In this document: in pieces, positions 1 to 6,928 of the stretch
Layout of the letters: each line of letters opens with the position of its first letter
Numbering within the stretch: the first letter of the stretch is position 1
Origin: Rubrivivax sp.
GTDB taxonomy: Bacteria; Pseudomonadota; Gammaproteobacteria; Burkholderiales; Burkholderiaceae_C
Length of the DNA: 8,429 nucleotides
Assembly (NCBI GenBank): GCA_030693565.1
Contig: JAUYAJ010000150.1
Coordinates: forward strand, 1 to 8,429
Reading direction: 5' to 3'
Position numbers and translations under genes: made by a program
The notes under the pieces: model-generated
What the model was told of the DNA's origin: nothing
Database searches by the model: none
What the model saw: only the letters and a program-made list of their open reading frames with translations

Positions 1-150
1 GCCGATGAAGGCGATCAGCACGCCCAGGATGGTGACCGCATGGGCGCCGCGGCGGCCGACGTATTTGCCGGCCAGGCCGGCAATGAGCGCGCCGGCCAGC
101 GGCGCCAGCGCAACGGTGAGCAGGAGGTTCTGCGAAATTGACGCTGCCAT
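1..150 (-). CDS. nuoL: NADH-quinone oxidoreductase subunit L (ND5-type antiporter-like subunit), N-terminal 50 residues only
   Basis: Partial gene: an open frame from ATG 150 to the window edge, 50 codons, beginning MAASISQNLLLTVALAPLAG. The visible part is a first hydrophobic helix (about residues 8-27), a basic turn (GKYVGRRGAH) and the start of a second helix (VTILGVLIAFIG). This pattern matches the N-terminus of NuoL, the most distal proton-pumping subunit of the membrane arm. The antiporter-like core with its key lysines and glutamate lies outside the window, so the identity rests on this N-terminus and on the fixed gene order nuoK-nuoL. The start follows the nuoK stop by a single base (TGA G ATG). 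Confidence 0.9.
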   Translation of the reverse strand, partial: MAASISQNLLLTVALAPLAGALIAGLAGKYVGRRGAHAVTILGVLIAFIG

Positions 151-151
151 C

Positions 152-472
152 TCAGCCCTTCAGCTCGTCGAGTTCCTCGACGTCGATCGATGCGCGGTTG
201 CGGAACAGCACGACCAAGATCGCCAGGCCGATGGCCGACTCGGCCGCCGCCACGGTGAGGATGAAGAAGACGAACACCTGGCCCGCCATGTCGCCCAGGT
301 AATGCGAGAAAGCGATGAAGTTCAGGTTCACCGCCAGCAGCATCAGTTCGCTCGCCATCAGCAGCACGATCAGGTTGCGCCGGTTGAGAAAGATGCCGAC
401 CACCGAGATCGCGAACAGGATGCCGCCCAGCGACAGGTAATGCCCCAGCGTGATGCTGCCCATGGCGCTCAT
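152..472 (-). CDS. nuoK: NADH-quinone oxidoreductase subunit K (ND4L-type membrane subunit)
   Basis: This small membrane protein of 106 residues has three transmembrane helices (about 12-29, 34-55, 64-90). It carries the two buried glutamates needed for proton translocation: Glu42 in ASELMLLAVN (E. coli Glu36) and Glu78 in AAAESAIGLA (E. coli Glu72). The ILFAISVVGIFLNRRNLIVLL block is strongly typical of the family. The start at 472 overlaps the nuoJ stop and has a strong ribosome site. It makes the protein a few residues longer than the roughly 101-102 usual, and initiation at the ATG at 463 (MGSITLGHYL, 103 residues) remains possible. One base separates its TGA from the nuoL ATG. Confidence 0.96.
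   Translation of the reverse strand: MSAMGSITLGHYLSLGGILFAISVVGIFLNRRNLIVLLMASELMLLAVNLNFIAFSHYLGDMAGQVFVFFILTVAAAESAIGLAILVVLFRNRASIDVEELDELKG
156..161 (-). promoter_or_regulatory. Shine-Dalgarno sequence for nuoL
   Basis: GAAGGG in the last nuoK codons lies 5 nt upstream of the nuoL ATG at 150, supporting that start. Confidence 0.6.
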
Positions 473-1095
473 GACTGGCCCTCCCCGGCTGCGGGCTTGT
501 CGACCACTGGCGCCATCTTGATGATGCGCAGGCGGTCGGCCTTCTTGGCCTTGACCTGCTCGCCGGGGTTCATTTGGCGGCTGTCCTTGCGCTGGCGCAG
601 CGTCAGCGCGATCGCCGCGATGATGGCCACCAGCAGCAGCACCGCCGCCACTTGCAGCGGGTACAGGTACTTGGTGTAGATCTCGATGCCCAGCAGCTTG
701 GTGTTGCCCATCTTCAAGGCCGCGGCATCGGCCATCGGCGCGTCGGTGACACGAAAGCCGCCCATCAGCACCAGCGACATCTCGAGCGCGATCACCGCGC
801 CCACCAGGCCGGCCATCGGCACATGCTTCCAGAAGTTCTGGCGCAGGCTGTCGGTGTTGATGTCGAGCATCATGACGACAAAGAGGAACAGCACCATGAC
901 GGCGCCGACGTAGACCAGCACCAGTGCAATGGCCAGGAACTCGGCGCGCAGCAGCATCCAGATGCACGCCGCGCTGAAGAAGGCCAGCACCAGGAACAGC
1001 GCGGCATGCACCGTGCTGCGGGCGGTGATGACGCGCAGCGCAGCCAGCAGCAGCACGGCCGAGAAGACGTAGAAGAGGACGGTGATCGTGTTCAT
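469..1095 (-). CDS. nuoJ: NADH-quinone oxidoreductase subunit J (ND6-type membrane subunit)
   Basis: This membrane protein of 208 residues has five hydrophobic segments at about 4-20, 28-48, 53-77, 93-113 and 145-166. Segment 3 contains the conserved VYVGAVMVLFLFVVMML run (61-77), whose helix shape changes are linked to proton pumping. The polar, basic C-terminal tail (167-208, rich in Lys and Arg) is common in betaproteobacterial NuoJ. ATG 1095 (MNTITVLFYVF) is chosen because it puts the first membrane helix right at the N-terminus. A TTG at 1137 would add 14 non-hydrophobic residues unlike the family. The Shine-Dalgarno site is weak. Its stop overlaps the nuoK start (ATGA), implying coupled translation. 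Confidence 0.95.
   Translation of the reverse strand: MNTITVLFYVFSAVLLLAALRVITARSTVHAALFLVLAFFSAACIWMLLRAEFLAIALVLVYVGAVMVLFLFVVMMLDINTDSLRQNFWKHVPMAGLVGAVIALEMSLVLMGGFRVTDAPMADAAALKMGNTKLLGIEIYTKYLYPLQVAAVLLLVAIIAAIALTLRQRKDSRQMNPGEQVKAKKADRLRIIKMAPVVDKPAAGEGQS
479..486 (-). promoter_or_regulatory. Strong Shine-Dalgarno sequence for nuoK
   Basis: GGGGAGGG, inside the last codons of nuoJ, lies 6 nt upstream of the ATG at 472. It selects this ATG over the one at 463 three codons later. Confidence 0.65.
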
Positions 1096-1120
1096 GTTGT
1101 CGTGTCGCACGGACCTGCGC

Positions 1121-1135
1121 GGCGCCAGTGGCGCC
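1121..1135. repeat. Short palindromic hairpin in the nuoI-nuoJ gap
   Basis: GGCGCC-AGT-GGCGCC forms a 6-bp stem with a 3-nt loop inside the 50-nt gap between nuoI and nuoJ. No T-run follows on the minus strand, so it does not look like a terminator. It may slightly stabilise or space the mRNA there, or mean nothing in a GC-rich genome. Confidence 0.4.
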
Positions 1136-1145
1136 AAGGCCGGAA

Positions 1146-1643
1146 TCAGCGGTAGCGTGCGTCGGCCTCCCGGTTGGCGGCGATCTCGTGCTCGTAGCGG
1201 TCACCCACGGCGAGCAGCATGTCCTTGGTGAAATAGAGGTCGCCACGCTTTTCGCCGTGGTACTCGAGGATGTGGGTCTCGACGATCGAGTCGACCGGAC
1301 AGCTTTCTTCGCAGAAGCCGCAGAAGATGCACTTGGTGAGGTCGATGTCGTAGCGCGTCGTGCGCCGGCTGCCGTCGGTGCGCACCTCGGACTCGATGGT
1401 GATGGCCATCGCCGGGCAGACCGCCTCGCAGAGCTTGCAGGCGATGCAGCGCTCTTCGCCGTTGTCGTAGCGGCGCAGCGCGTGCAGGCCGCGAAAGCGC
1501 GGCGACAGCGGCGTCTTCTCTTCCGGGAACTGCACGGTGATGTTGCGCGAGAAGAAATGGCGGCCGGTGATCATCAGCCCCTTGAAGAGCTCGATCAGCA
1601 TGAAGCTGGACAGCAGATCCTTGACGGCGACGAGCGTGGACAC
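1146..1643 (-). CDS. nuoI: NADH-quinone oxidoreductase subunit I (two [4Fe-4S] clusters, N6a and N6b)
   Basis: This 165-residue ferredoxin-like subunit passes electrons from NuoG to cluster N2 in NuoB. Two complete binding motifs are visible: CIACKLCEAVCP (Cys66, Cys69, Cys72, Cys76) and CIFCGFCEESCP (Cys105, Cys108, Cys111, Cys115). The last cysteine of each motif crosses to the other cluster in this fold. The N-terminal helix (residues 5-30) tethers the protein to the membrane arm near NuoH. The start is taken at GTG 1643 (STLVAVKDLLSSF follows the initiator), since betaproteobacterial NuoI is about 162-165 residues and a good ribosome site precedes it. A longer 188-residue reading beginning at 1709-1712 would run back into nuoH coding sequence and is not supported. 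A 50-nt gap separates it from nuoJ. Confidence 0.95.
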   Translation of the reverse strand: MSTLVAVKDLLSSFMLIELFKGLMITGRHFFSRNITVQFPEEKTPLSPRFRGLHALRRYDNGEERCIACKLCEAVCPAMAITIESEVRTDGSRRTTRYDIDLTKCIFCGFCEESCPVDSIVETHILEYHGEKRGDLYFTKDMLLAVGDRYEHEIAANREADARYR

Positions 1644-1651
1644 GGTGCGGG

Positions 1652-1658
1652 CCTCTTT
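1652..1658 (-). promoter_or_regulatory. Shine-Dalgarno sequence that sets the nuoI GTG start
   Basis: AAAGAGG, overlapping the nuoH stop, lies 8 nt upstream of GTG 1641-1643. It supports GTG as the nuoI start instead of in-frame ATG codons farther upstream within nuoH. Confidence 0.6.
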
Positions 1659-2719
1659 CACTTCCAGATGCTCAGCGGCGACTGCATCCACAGGCCGACG
1701 ACGACCAGCCACACCAGCGTGACCGGGATGAAGATCTTCCAGCCCAAGCGCATGATCTGGTCATAGCGGTAGCGCGGGAAGGTCGCGCGCACCCACAGGA
1801 ACATCGTCACAACGACGAAGACCTTGATCGCCAGCCAGATCCAGCCGGGGATGAAGCTCAGCGCCTCGAATGGCGGCAGCCAGCCGCCCAGGAACAGGAT
1901 CACGGTCATCATCGAGACCAGGATCATGTTGGCGTATTCGGCGAGGAAGAACATCGCGAACGACATGCCCGAGTACTCGATCATGTGGCCGGCGACGATC
2001 TCGGACTCACCCTCGACGACGTCGAAGGGGTGGCGGTTGGTTTCCGCCAGGCCGGCGATGAAGAAGACGACGAAGATCGGCAGCAGCGGCAGCCAGTTCC
2101 ACGACAGCACGCCCACGCCCATGCCGGCGAAGATGCCCTGGCCTTGCGAGAGCACGATGTCGGTCAGGTTCATGCTCGCCGAGACCATCAGCACGACGAC
2201 CAGGCAAAAGCCCATCGCGATCTCGTAGCTGACCATCTGCGCCGAGGCGCGCAATGCGCCCAGAAAAGCGTACTTCGAATTCGAGGCCCAGCCGGCGATG
2301 ATGACGCCGTAGACCTCGAGCGAGGTGATCGCCATCAGGAACAGCAAGCCGGCGTTGACGTTGGCCAGCGCGACTTCGGGGCCGAAGGGAATCACCGCCC
2401 AGGCCGCCAGCGCCGGCATGATGGTCATCACCGGGCCGAGGAAGAACAGCGGCTTGTTGGCTGCGGTCGGGCGGATGATCTCCTTGAAGACCAGCTTGAC
2501 GGCGTCGGCAATCGGCGTGAGCAAGCCGAACGGGCCAACGCGGTTCGGACCGGGCCGGATCTGCGTCCAGCCAATGGCCTTGCGCTCCCACAGCGTCAGG
2601 TAGGCCACGCAGCCCATCAGCGGCAGCACGACGGCGATGATCTTGATCAGCGTCCACACCACCAGCCACAGCGTGGGGCCGAGGATGTCGTTGCCGAATT
2701 GATGCAGGGTGTCGAACAT
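1658..2719 (-). CDS. nuoH: NADH-quinone oxidoreductase subunit H (ND1-type membrane subunit)
   Basis: This integral membrane protein of 353 residues has about eight hydrophobic segments. It anchors the peripheral arm and forms the membrane side of the quinone channel. Conserved motifs are present: WERKAIGWTQIRPGPNRVGP (residues 44-63), the acidic loop AETNRHPFDVVEGESEIVAG (225-244) and RATFPRYRYDQIMRLGWK near the C-terminus (311-328). These acidic loop residues belong to the proposed proton-translocation path. The ATG at 2719 (MFDTLHQFGNDILGP) is chosen because it matches the family's N-terminus and has GAG 6 nt upstream. A TTG at 2734, overlapping the nuoG stop, would add five residues (MIETT) but has a purine run only 1 nt away, too close to serve it. 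Its TGA lies 14 nt before the nuoI start. Confidence 0.96.
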   Translation of the reverse strand: MFDTLHQFGNDILGPTLWLVVWTLIKIIAVVLPLMGCVAYLTLWERKAIGWTQIRPGPNRVGPFGLLTPIADAVKLVFKEIIRPTAANKPLFFLGPVMTIMPALAAWAVIPFGPEVALANVNAGLLFLMAITSLEVYGVIIAGWASNSKYAFLGALRASAQMVSYEIAMGFCLVVVLMVSASMNLTDIVLSQGQGIFAGMGVGVLSWNWLPLLPIFVVFFIAGLAETNRHPFDVVEGESEIVAGHMIEYSGMSFAMFFLAEYANMILVSMMTVILFLGGWLPPFEALSFIPGWIWLAIKVFVVVTMFLWVRATFPRYRYDQIMRLGWKIFIPVTLVWLVVVGLWMQSPLSIWK

Positions 2720-2730
2720 GGTCGTCTCGA

Positions 2731-5055
2731 TCAAGCCTTCTCGACCGCGATCGGCCCGAACATCGGCCCCAGGGCCGCGGTGGCCGCATGGCCGGCCGGC
2801 ACGCGCACGGTAGCCGCTGCCAGCGTCGCGTCTTCACGCGCGGTCAGCACCAGCGAGCCCGTGCCTTGGCGCAGGCGCACGCTGGCACCGGCTTGCAGGC
2901 CGAGCTGTTGCCACAGCGCCGTCGGCAGGCTCGCCAGCGGCGGGCGTGCATCGGCCGAGAGCTGCAAGGCGGTGGCGCGGCGGACCAAGGCGTCGGTGGC
3001 GTAGATCGGCACGTCGGCGATGCGTTGCAAACCGCTGACCGCAGCGCTGTCAGCGCTGAGCGCGGCAGTGCACTGGTTGTTCAAACGCTGCGCCAGCGTC
3101 GTCAGGTCGCCCAGCGCTTCAGCGCGCACGGCGTCGACGCTGTCGTGGTCGAAGCCGTCAAGGCCGAGCAGATTGCCCAGCACGCGCAGCACCTTCCACG
3201 CCGGCCGGGCCTCGCCCAGCGGCTTGACGACGCCGTGGAAACTTTGCGCCCGCCCTTCGGTATTGACGAAGGTGCCGCCGGTTTCGGTGAAAGGCGCGAT
3301 CGGCAGCAAGACGTCGGCGTTGTCGACTGCCGCGTCCTTGAACGACGTCAGCGCCACCACCAGGCCCGAGGCCTGCAGCGCCGCCTGCGCGGCGGCGCCA
3401 TCGGCGGCGTCGAGCAGCGGCTCGGTGTTGAGCAGCAGCAGCGCCTTCATCGGCTGGCCCAGCATCTGGCCTGCGTTCAGGCCAGCGGCTTGCGGCAATG
3501 CGCCCACCAGCTGGGCACCGACCGTGTTGGCGGCCTCGCCCAGATAGCCGACGCTGGCGCCGCAGCGCTCGGCGATCCACTGCGCCAGCGCCAGCAGCTG
3601 CGCGGCCTGCGGGTGCTGCGCAGCGGCATTGCCCAGCAGCACGGCTTTGCGTTCACCGCTGAGCAAAGAGCCGGCAATTGCCTGGGCCGCGGCACCGGGC
3701 TGCGCCGGCAGCGGCGCAGCCACGGCTTGCGCGGCGGCGATGGCCGCAGCGATCTCGGCCAGCGACTGCAGCCAGGCCGACGGCGCCGCCGTCATCACGG
3801 TGGCGCACGGGATCAGCCAGTCGTCATGCAGCGCATGCAGGCTATGGATCTGGGCGCCGTGGCGCGCCGCCTGGCGCAGCCTGGCGGCCAGCAGCGGCTG
3901 GTCCTTGCGCAGGAAGGCGCCAATGACGAGCGCGTGGTCCAGCGTCGACAGCGACGCGATCGACGTGCCCAGCCAGCGCGCCTGGCCGGCCGGCGCGGCG
4001 TGGCTGAAATCGGCATGGCGGCTGCGGTGGTCGATGTTGTCGCTGCCCAGGCCGCGCATCAGCTTGGCCAGCAGGTGCAGCTCTTCGGCGGTGGAATGCG
4101 CGCTGCCAATGGCGCCGATGCCGCTGGCACCGAACTCGTCGCGCACGCGCTTGAGCCCGTCGGCGACATAGCCCAGCGCGGTGTTCCAGTCGACCGCCTG
4201 CCACTGGCCGCCTTGTTTGATCATCGGCTGCGTCAGCCGGGTGTCGCTGTTGACGGCTTCGTAGCTGAAGCGGTCGCGGTCGGCGATCCAGCATTCGTTG
4301 ACGGCTTCGTTCTCCAGCGGGACCACGCGCAAGACCTTGTTCGCCTTGACCTGGACGATGAGGTTGGCGCCGACGCCGTCGTGCGGGCTCACGCTCTTGC
4401 GGCGCGACAGCTCCCAGGTGCGGGCGCTGTATCGGAACGGCTTGCTGGTGAGCGCGCCGACCGGGCAGACGTCGATCATGTTGCCCGACAACTCGGAGTC
4501 GATCGTGCTGCCGGCCATCACCGTGATCTCGGCGTGTTCGCCGCGGTGGATCATGCCCAGCTCCATCACCCCGGCCACTTCCTGACCGAAGCGCACGCAG
4601 CGCGTGCAGTGGATGCAGCGGCTCATCTCCTGCATCGAGATCAGCGGGCCGACGTCCTTGTGGAAGACGACGCGTTTCTCTTCTTCGTAGCGCGAGGCCG
4701 AGGCGCCGTAGCCGACGGCCAGATCCTGCAGCTGGCATTCGCCGCCCTGGTCGCAGATCGGGCAATCCAGCGGGTGGTTGATGAGCAGAAACTCCATCAC
4801 CCCTTGCTGGGCCTTGATCGCCTTGTCGCTCTTGGTGCGCACGATCATGCCTTGGGTGGCCGGGGTGGCGCAGGCCGGCATCGGCTTGGGCGCCTTTTCG
4901 ACCTCGACCAGGCACATGCGGCAGTTGGCCGCGATGCTGAGCTTCTTGTGATAGCAGAAGTGCGGAATGTAGGTGCCGGCGACGTCGGCCGCATGCATCA
5001 CCGTGCTGCCTTCAGCCACGCTGACCTTCTTGCCGTCGAGTTCGATTTCGATCAT
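2731..5055 (-). CDS. nuoG: NADH-quinone oxidoreductase subunit G (75 kDa, clusters N1b, N4, N5)
   Basis: This 774-residue protein carries electrons from NuoF toward NuoI. The N-terminal ferredoxin-like domain holds the N1b ligands Cys34, Cys45, Cys48 and Cys62. Next comes the HPLDCPICDQGGEC motif with N5 ligands His94, Cys98, Cys101 and Cys107. The N4 ligands follow: Cys147, Cys150, Cys153 (CIHCTRC) and Cys197 (DVCPVG). From about residue 215 onward it resembles the molybdopterin oxidoreductase fold, here without a catalytic role. Residues about 400-600 are alanine-rich and loosely conserved, as is common in NuoG. The four-cysteine set for the extra cluster N7 (found in E. coli and Thermus) is absent; only Cys255 lies in that area. 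The ATG at 5055 gives MIEIELDGKKVSV, the usual start. The TGA is 11 nt before the nuoH ATG. Confidence 0.96.
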   Translation of the reverse strand: MIEIELDGKKVSVAEGSTVMHAADVAGTYIPHFCYHKKLSIAANCRMCLVEVEKAPKPMPACATPATQGMIVRTKSDKAIKAQQGVMEFLLINHPLDCPICDQGGECQLQDLAVGYGASASRYEEEKRVVFHKDVGPLISMQEMSRCIHCTRCVRFGQEVAGVMELGMIHRGEHAEITVMAGSTIDSELSGNMIDVCPVGALTSKPFRYSARTWELSRRKSVSPHDGVGANLIVQVKANKVLRVVPLENEAVNECWIADRDRFSYEAVNSDTRLTQPMIKQGGQWQAVDWNTALGYVADGLKRVRDEFGASGIGAIGSAHSTAEELHLLAKLMRGLGSDNIDHRSRHADFSHAAPAGQARWLGTSIASLSTLDHALVIGAFLRKDQPLLAARLRQAARHGAQIHSLHALHDDWLIPCATVMTAAPSAWLQSLAEIAAAIAAAQAVAAPLPAQPGAAAQAIAGSLLSGERKAVLLGNAAAQHPQAAQLLALAQWIAERCGASVGYLGEAANTVGAQLVGALPQAAGLNAGQMLGQPMKALLLLNTEPLLDAADGAAAQAALQASGLVVALTSFKDAAVDNADVLLPIAPFTETGGTFVNTEGRAQSFHGVVKPLGEARPAWKVLRVLGNLLGLDGFDHDSVDAVRAEALGDLTTLAQRLNNQCTAALSADSAAVSGLQRIADVPIYATDALVRRATALQLSADARPPLASLPTALWQQLGLQAGASVRLRQGTGSLVLTAREDATLAAATVRVPAGHAATAALGPMFGPIAVEKA

Positions 5056-5072
5056 GGTCGGTCAGGCCCCGG

Positions 5073-6422
5073 TCAGACGTACTGCGGGACCATGCAGGTC
5101 TTGTGTTCGACGTGGTACGCAAATTCGTCGCGGAAATGCTTGAGCATGCCTTGCACCGGCATCGCCGCGGCGTCGCCCAGCGCGCAGATGGTGCGGCCCT
5201 TGATGTTGTCGGCCACCGAGTCCAGACGGTCGAGATCCTCGGCGCGGCCCTTGCCATGCTCGATGCGGTCGACCATGCGCCACAGCCAGCCCGTGCCTTC
5301 GCGGCACGGCGTGCACTGGCCGCAGCTCTCGTGCTGGTAGAAGTAGCTCAGCCGCAGCAGGCTCTTGACCATGCAGCGCGAATCGTCCATCACGATCACC
5401 GCGCCTGAACCCAGCATCGAGCCGGCCTTGGCGATGGCGTCGTAATCCATCGTGGTGTCCATCATCGTCGCCGCCGGCAGCACCGGCGCCGACGAGCCGC
5501 CGGGGATCACCGCCTTGAGCGTGCGCCCGCTGCGCACGCCGCCGGCCAGCTCAAGCAGCTTGGCAAACGGGGTGCCGAGCGGAACTTCGAAGTTGCCAGG
5601 CAGGTTGACATCGCCGACGACCGAGAAGATCTTGGTGCCGCCGTTGTTCGGCTTGCCGCATGCCAGGTAGGCCGGCCCGCCGTTGTTGATGATCCACGGC
5701 ACCGCGGCAAAGGTCTCGGTGTTGTTGATCGTCGTCGGCTTGCCATACAGGCCGAAGCTGGCCGGGAACGGCGGCTTGAAGCGCGGCTGGCCCTTCTTGC
5801 CTTCGAGCGACTCGAGCAAGGCGGTTTCTTCGCCGCAGATGTAGGCACCGAAGCCGTGGAAGGCGTGGAGCTGGAAGCTGTGCGCCGAGCCCAGGATGTT
5901 GTCGCCCAGAAAGCCGGCAGCGCGGGCTTCGTCCAGCGCCTGCTCGAAGCGCTCGTAGACCTCGAAGATCTCGCCGTGGATGTAGTTGTAGCCGACCTTG
6001 ATGCCCATCGCGTAGGCCGCGATGCACATGCCTTCGATGACGATGTGCGGGTTGTAGGCCAGGATGTCGCGGTCCTTGCAAGTGCCCGGCTCGCCTTCGT
6101 CGGAATTGCACACCAGGTACTTGGGCCCCGGGAACTGGCGCGGCATGAAGCTCCACTTCAGCCCGGTGGGAAAGCCCGCGCCGCCGCGGCCGCGCAGCGC
6201 ACTGGCCTTGACCTCGGCGATGACCTGGTCGGGCATCATGCCGGCGCCGCCGTCCTGGCCCAGGATCTTGCGCAGCGCGCTGTAGCCGCCGCGGGCGACG
6301 TAGTCGGCAAGGCGCCAGTTCTTGCCGTCCAGGCCGGCGTAGATCTGGGCACCGATGTGGCGGTCGTGGAAGCAGGTTTCCAGGCCGCGAGCCTGGAAGC
6401 GCGACAGGTCGGGCATCGTCAT
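5073..6422 (-). CDS. nuoF: NADH-quinone oxidoreductase subunit F (51 kDa, FMN and NADH binding, [4Fe-4S] N3)
   Basis: This 449-residue protein is the catalytic entry point: it oxidises NADH and passes electrons through FMN to cluster N3. The glycine-rich nucleotide motif GRGGAGFPTGLKWSF is at residues 78-92. The flavin-site sequence CNSDEGEPGTCKDR is at 105-118, and YICGEETALLESLEG is at 194-208. The N3 ligands are in ESCGQCTPCREG (Cys367, Cys370, Cys373) and in TICALGD (Cys413). The ATG at 6422 is preferred: GGAG at 6431-6434 lies 8 nt upstream and the start overlaps the nuoE stop (ATGA). A second ATG two codons later (6416) is a possible alternative. The 17-nt gap to nuoG keeps it in the same transcription unit. 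No missing residue or frameshift is seen. Confidence 0.97.
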   Translation of the reverse strand: MTMPDLSRFQARGLETCFHDRHIGAQIYAGLDGKNWRLADYVARGGYSALRKILGQDGGAGMMPDQVIAEVKASALRGRGGAGFPTGLKWSFMPRQFPGPKYLVCNSDEGEPGTCKDRDILAYNPHIVIEGMCIAAYAMGIKVGYNYIHGEIFEVYERFEQALDEARAAGFLGDNILGSAHSFQLHAFHGFGAYICGEETALLESLEGKKGQPRFKPPFPASFGLYGKPTTINNTETFAAVPWIINNGGPAYLACGKPNNGGTKIFSVVGDVNLPGNFEVPLGTPFAKLLELAGGVRSGRTLKAVIPGGSSAPVLPAATMMDTTMDYDAIAKAGSMLGSGAVIVMDDSRCMVKSLLRLSYFYQHESCGQCTPCREGTGWLWRMVDRIEHGKGRAEDLDRLDSVADNIKGRTICALGDAAAMPVQGMLKHFRDEFAYHVEHKTCMVPQYV

Positions 6423-6928
6423 TTCGCGTGCTCCGCGGGCTGGGCGACGCTGTCGCGCAAGGTGTCGATGAGGTCGTCCAGGCGCGCGTTGTCCATGAAG
6501 CTGAGCATCTGGCGGTCGTTGACCAGCAGCACCGGCGCGTCGGCGCAAGCGCCCAGGCATTCGCTGGGCTGGACGGTGAAGACGCCGTCGGCGGTCGTGC
6601 CGTAAGGCTCGACGCCGAGCTTCTTGCAGACATGAGCCAGCGCGTGCTCGCCGTCGCGCAACTGGCACGGCAGGTTGGTGCAGACGTTGAGCTTGTAATG
6701 GCCCACCGGCTGCTGGTTGTACATGTTGTAGAAGGTCGTGACCTCGTGCACCGCGATCGCCGGCATGCCCAGGTAGGCGGCAATGCCTTGCTCGTCGGCA
6801 GCCGCGACATGACCTTGCGCCTGCTGCACGATCGCCAGGCAGGCCATCACAGCCGAGACCTTCTGGTCGGCGGGGTACTTGGCGACTTCGCGGGCGAAGC
6901 GCTGGAGGATGGGGTCTGGAAATGTCAT
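6419..6928 (-). CDS. nuoE: NADH-quinone oxidoreductase subunit E (24 kDa, [2Fe-2S] N1a)
   Basis: This 169-residue thioredoxin-like ferredoxin subunit belongs to the NADH-oxidising module. The four cysteine ligands of the binuclear N1a cluster are visible as CTNLPC (Cys83, Cys88) and CLGAC (Cys124, Cys128), set in the usual HYKLNVC...QPSECLGACADAP context. An N-terminal helical region (residues 1-65) precedes the typical VTTFYNMY segment that joins it to the cluster domain. In the assembled enzyme it contacts NuoF next to the FMN. The ATG at 6928 overlaps the nuoD stop as ATGA and has GAG 8 nt upstream; longer in-frame extensions would only run back into nuoD. Its own TGA overlaps the nuoF start in the same way. 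Length and ligands are normal for the family. Confidence 0.97.
   Translation of the reverse strand: MTFPDPILQRFAREVAKYPADQKVSAVMACLAIVQQAQGHVAAADEQGIAAYLGMPAIAVHEVTTFYNMYNQQPVGHYKLNVCTNLPCQLRDGEHALAHVCKKLGVEPYGTTADGVFTVQPSECLGACADAPVLLVNDRQMLSFMDNARLDDLIDTLRDSVAQPAEHAK

Noticed and set aside
1096..1137. TTG start adding 14 residues to nuoJ
   Set aside because: The extension MAPLAPRRSVRHDN is charged and not family-like; NuoJ normally begins directly with its first membrane helix at MNTITV.
2788..5340. 850-codon plus-strand open frame opposite nuoG
   Set aside because: It is a shadow of nuoG and the end of nuoF in a high-GC genome. The protein is Arg/Gln/His/Ala-rich with no domain, while the opposite strand encodes an intact conserved protein with all its cluster ligands.
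5073..6668. 531-residue extended form of nuoF
   Set aside because: The added N-terminal part is a shifted-frame reading of nuoE and is unlike NuoF. The ATG at 6422, with a ribosome site and ATGA overlap, gives the normal length.
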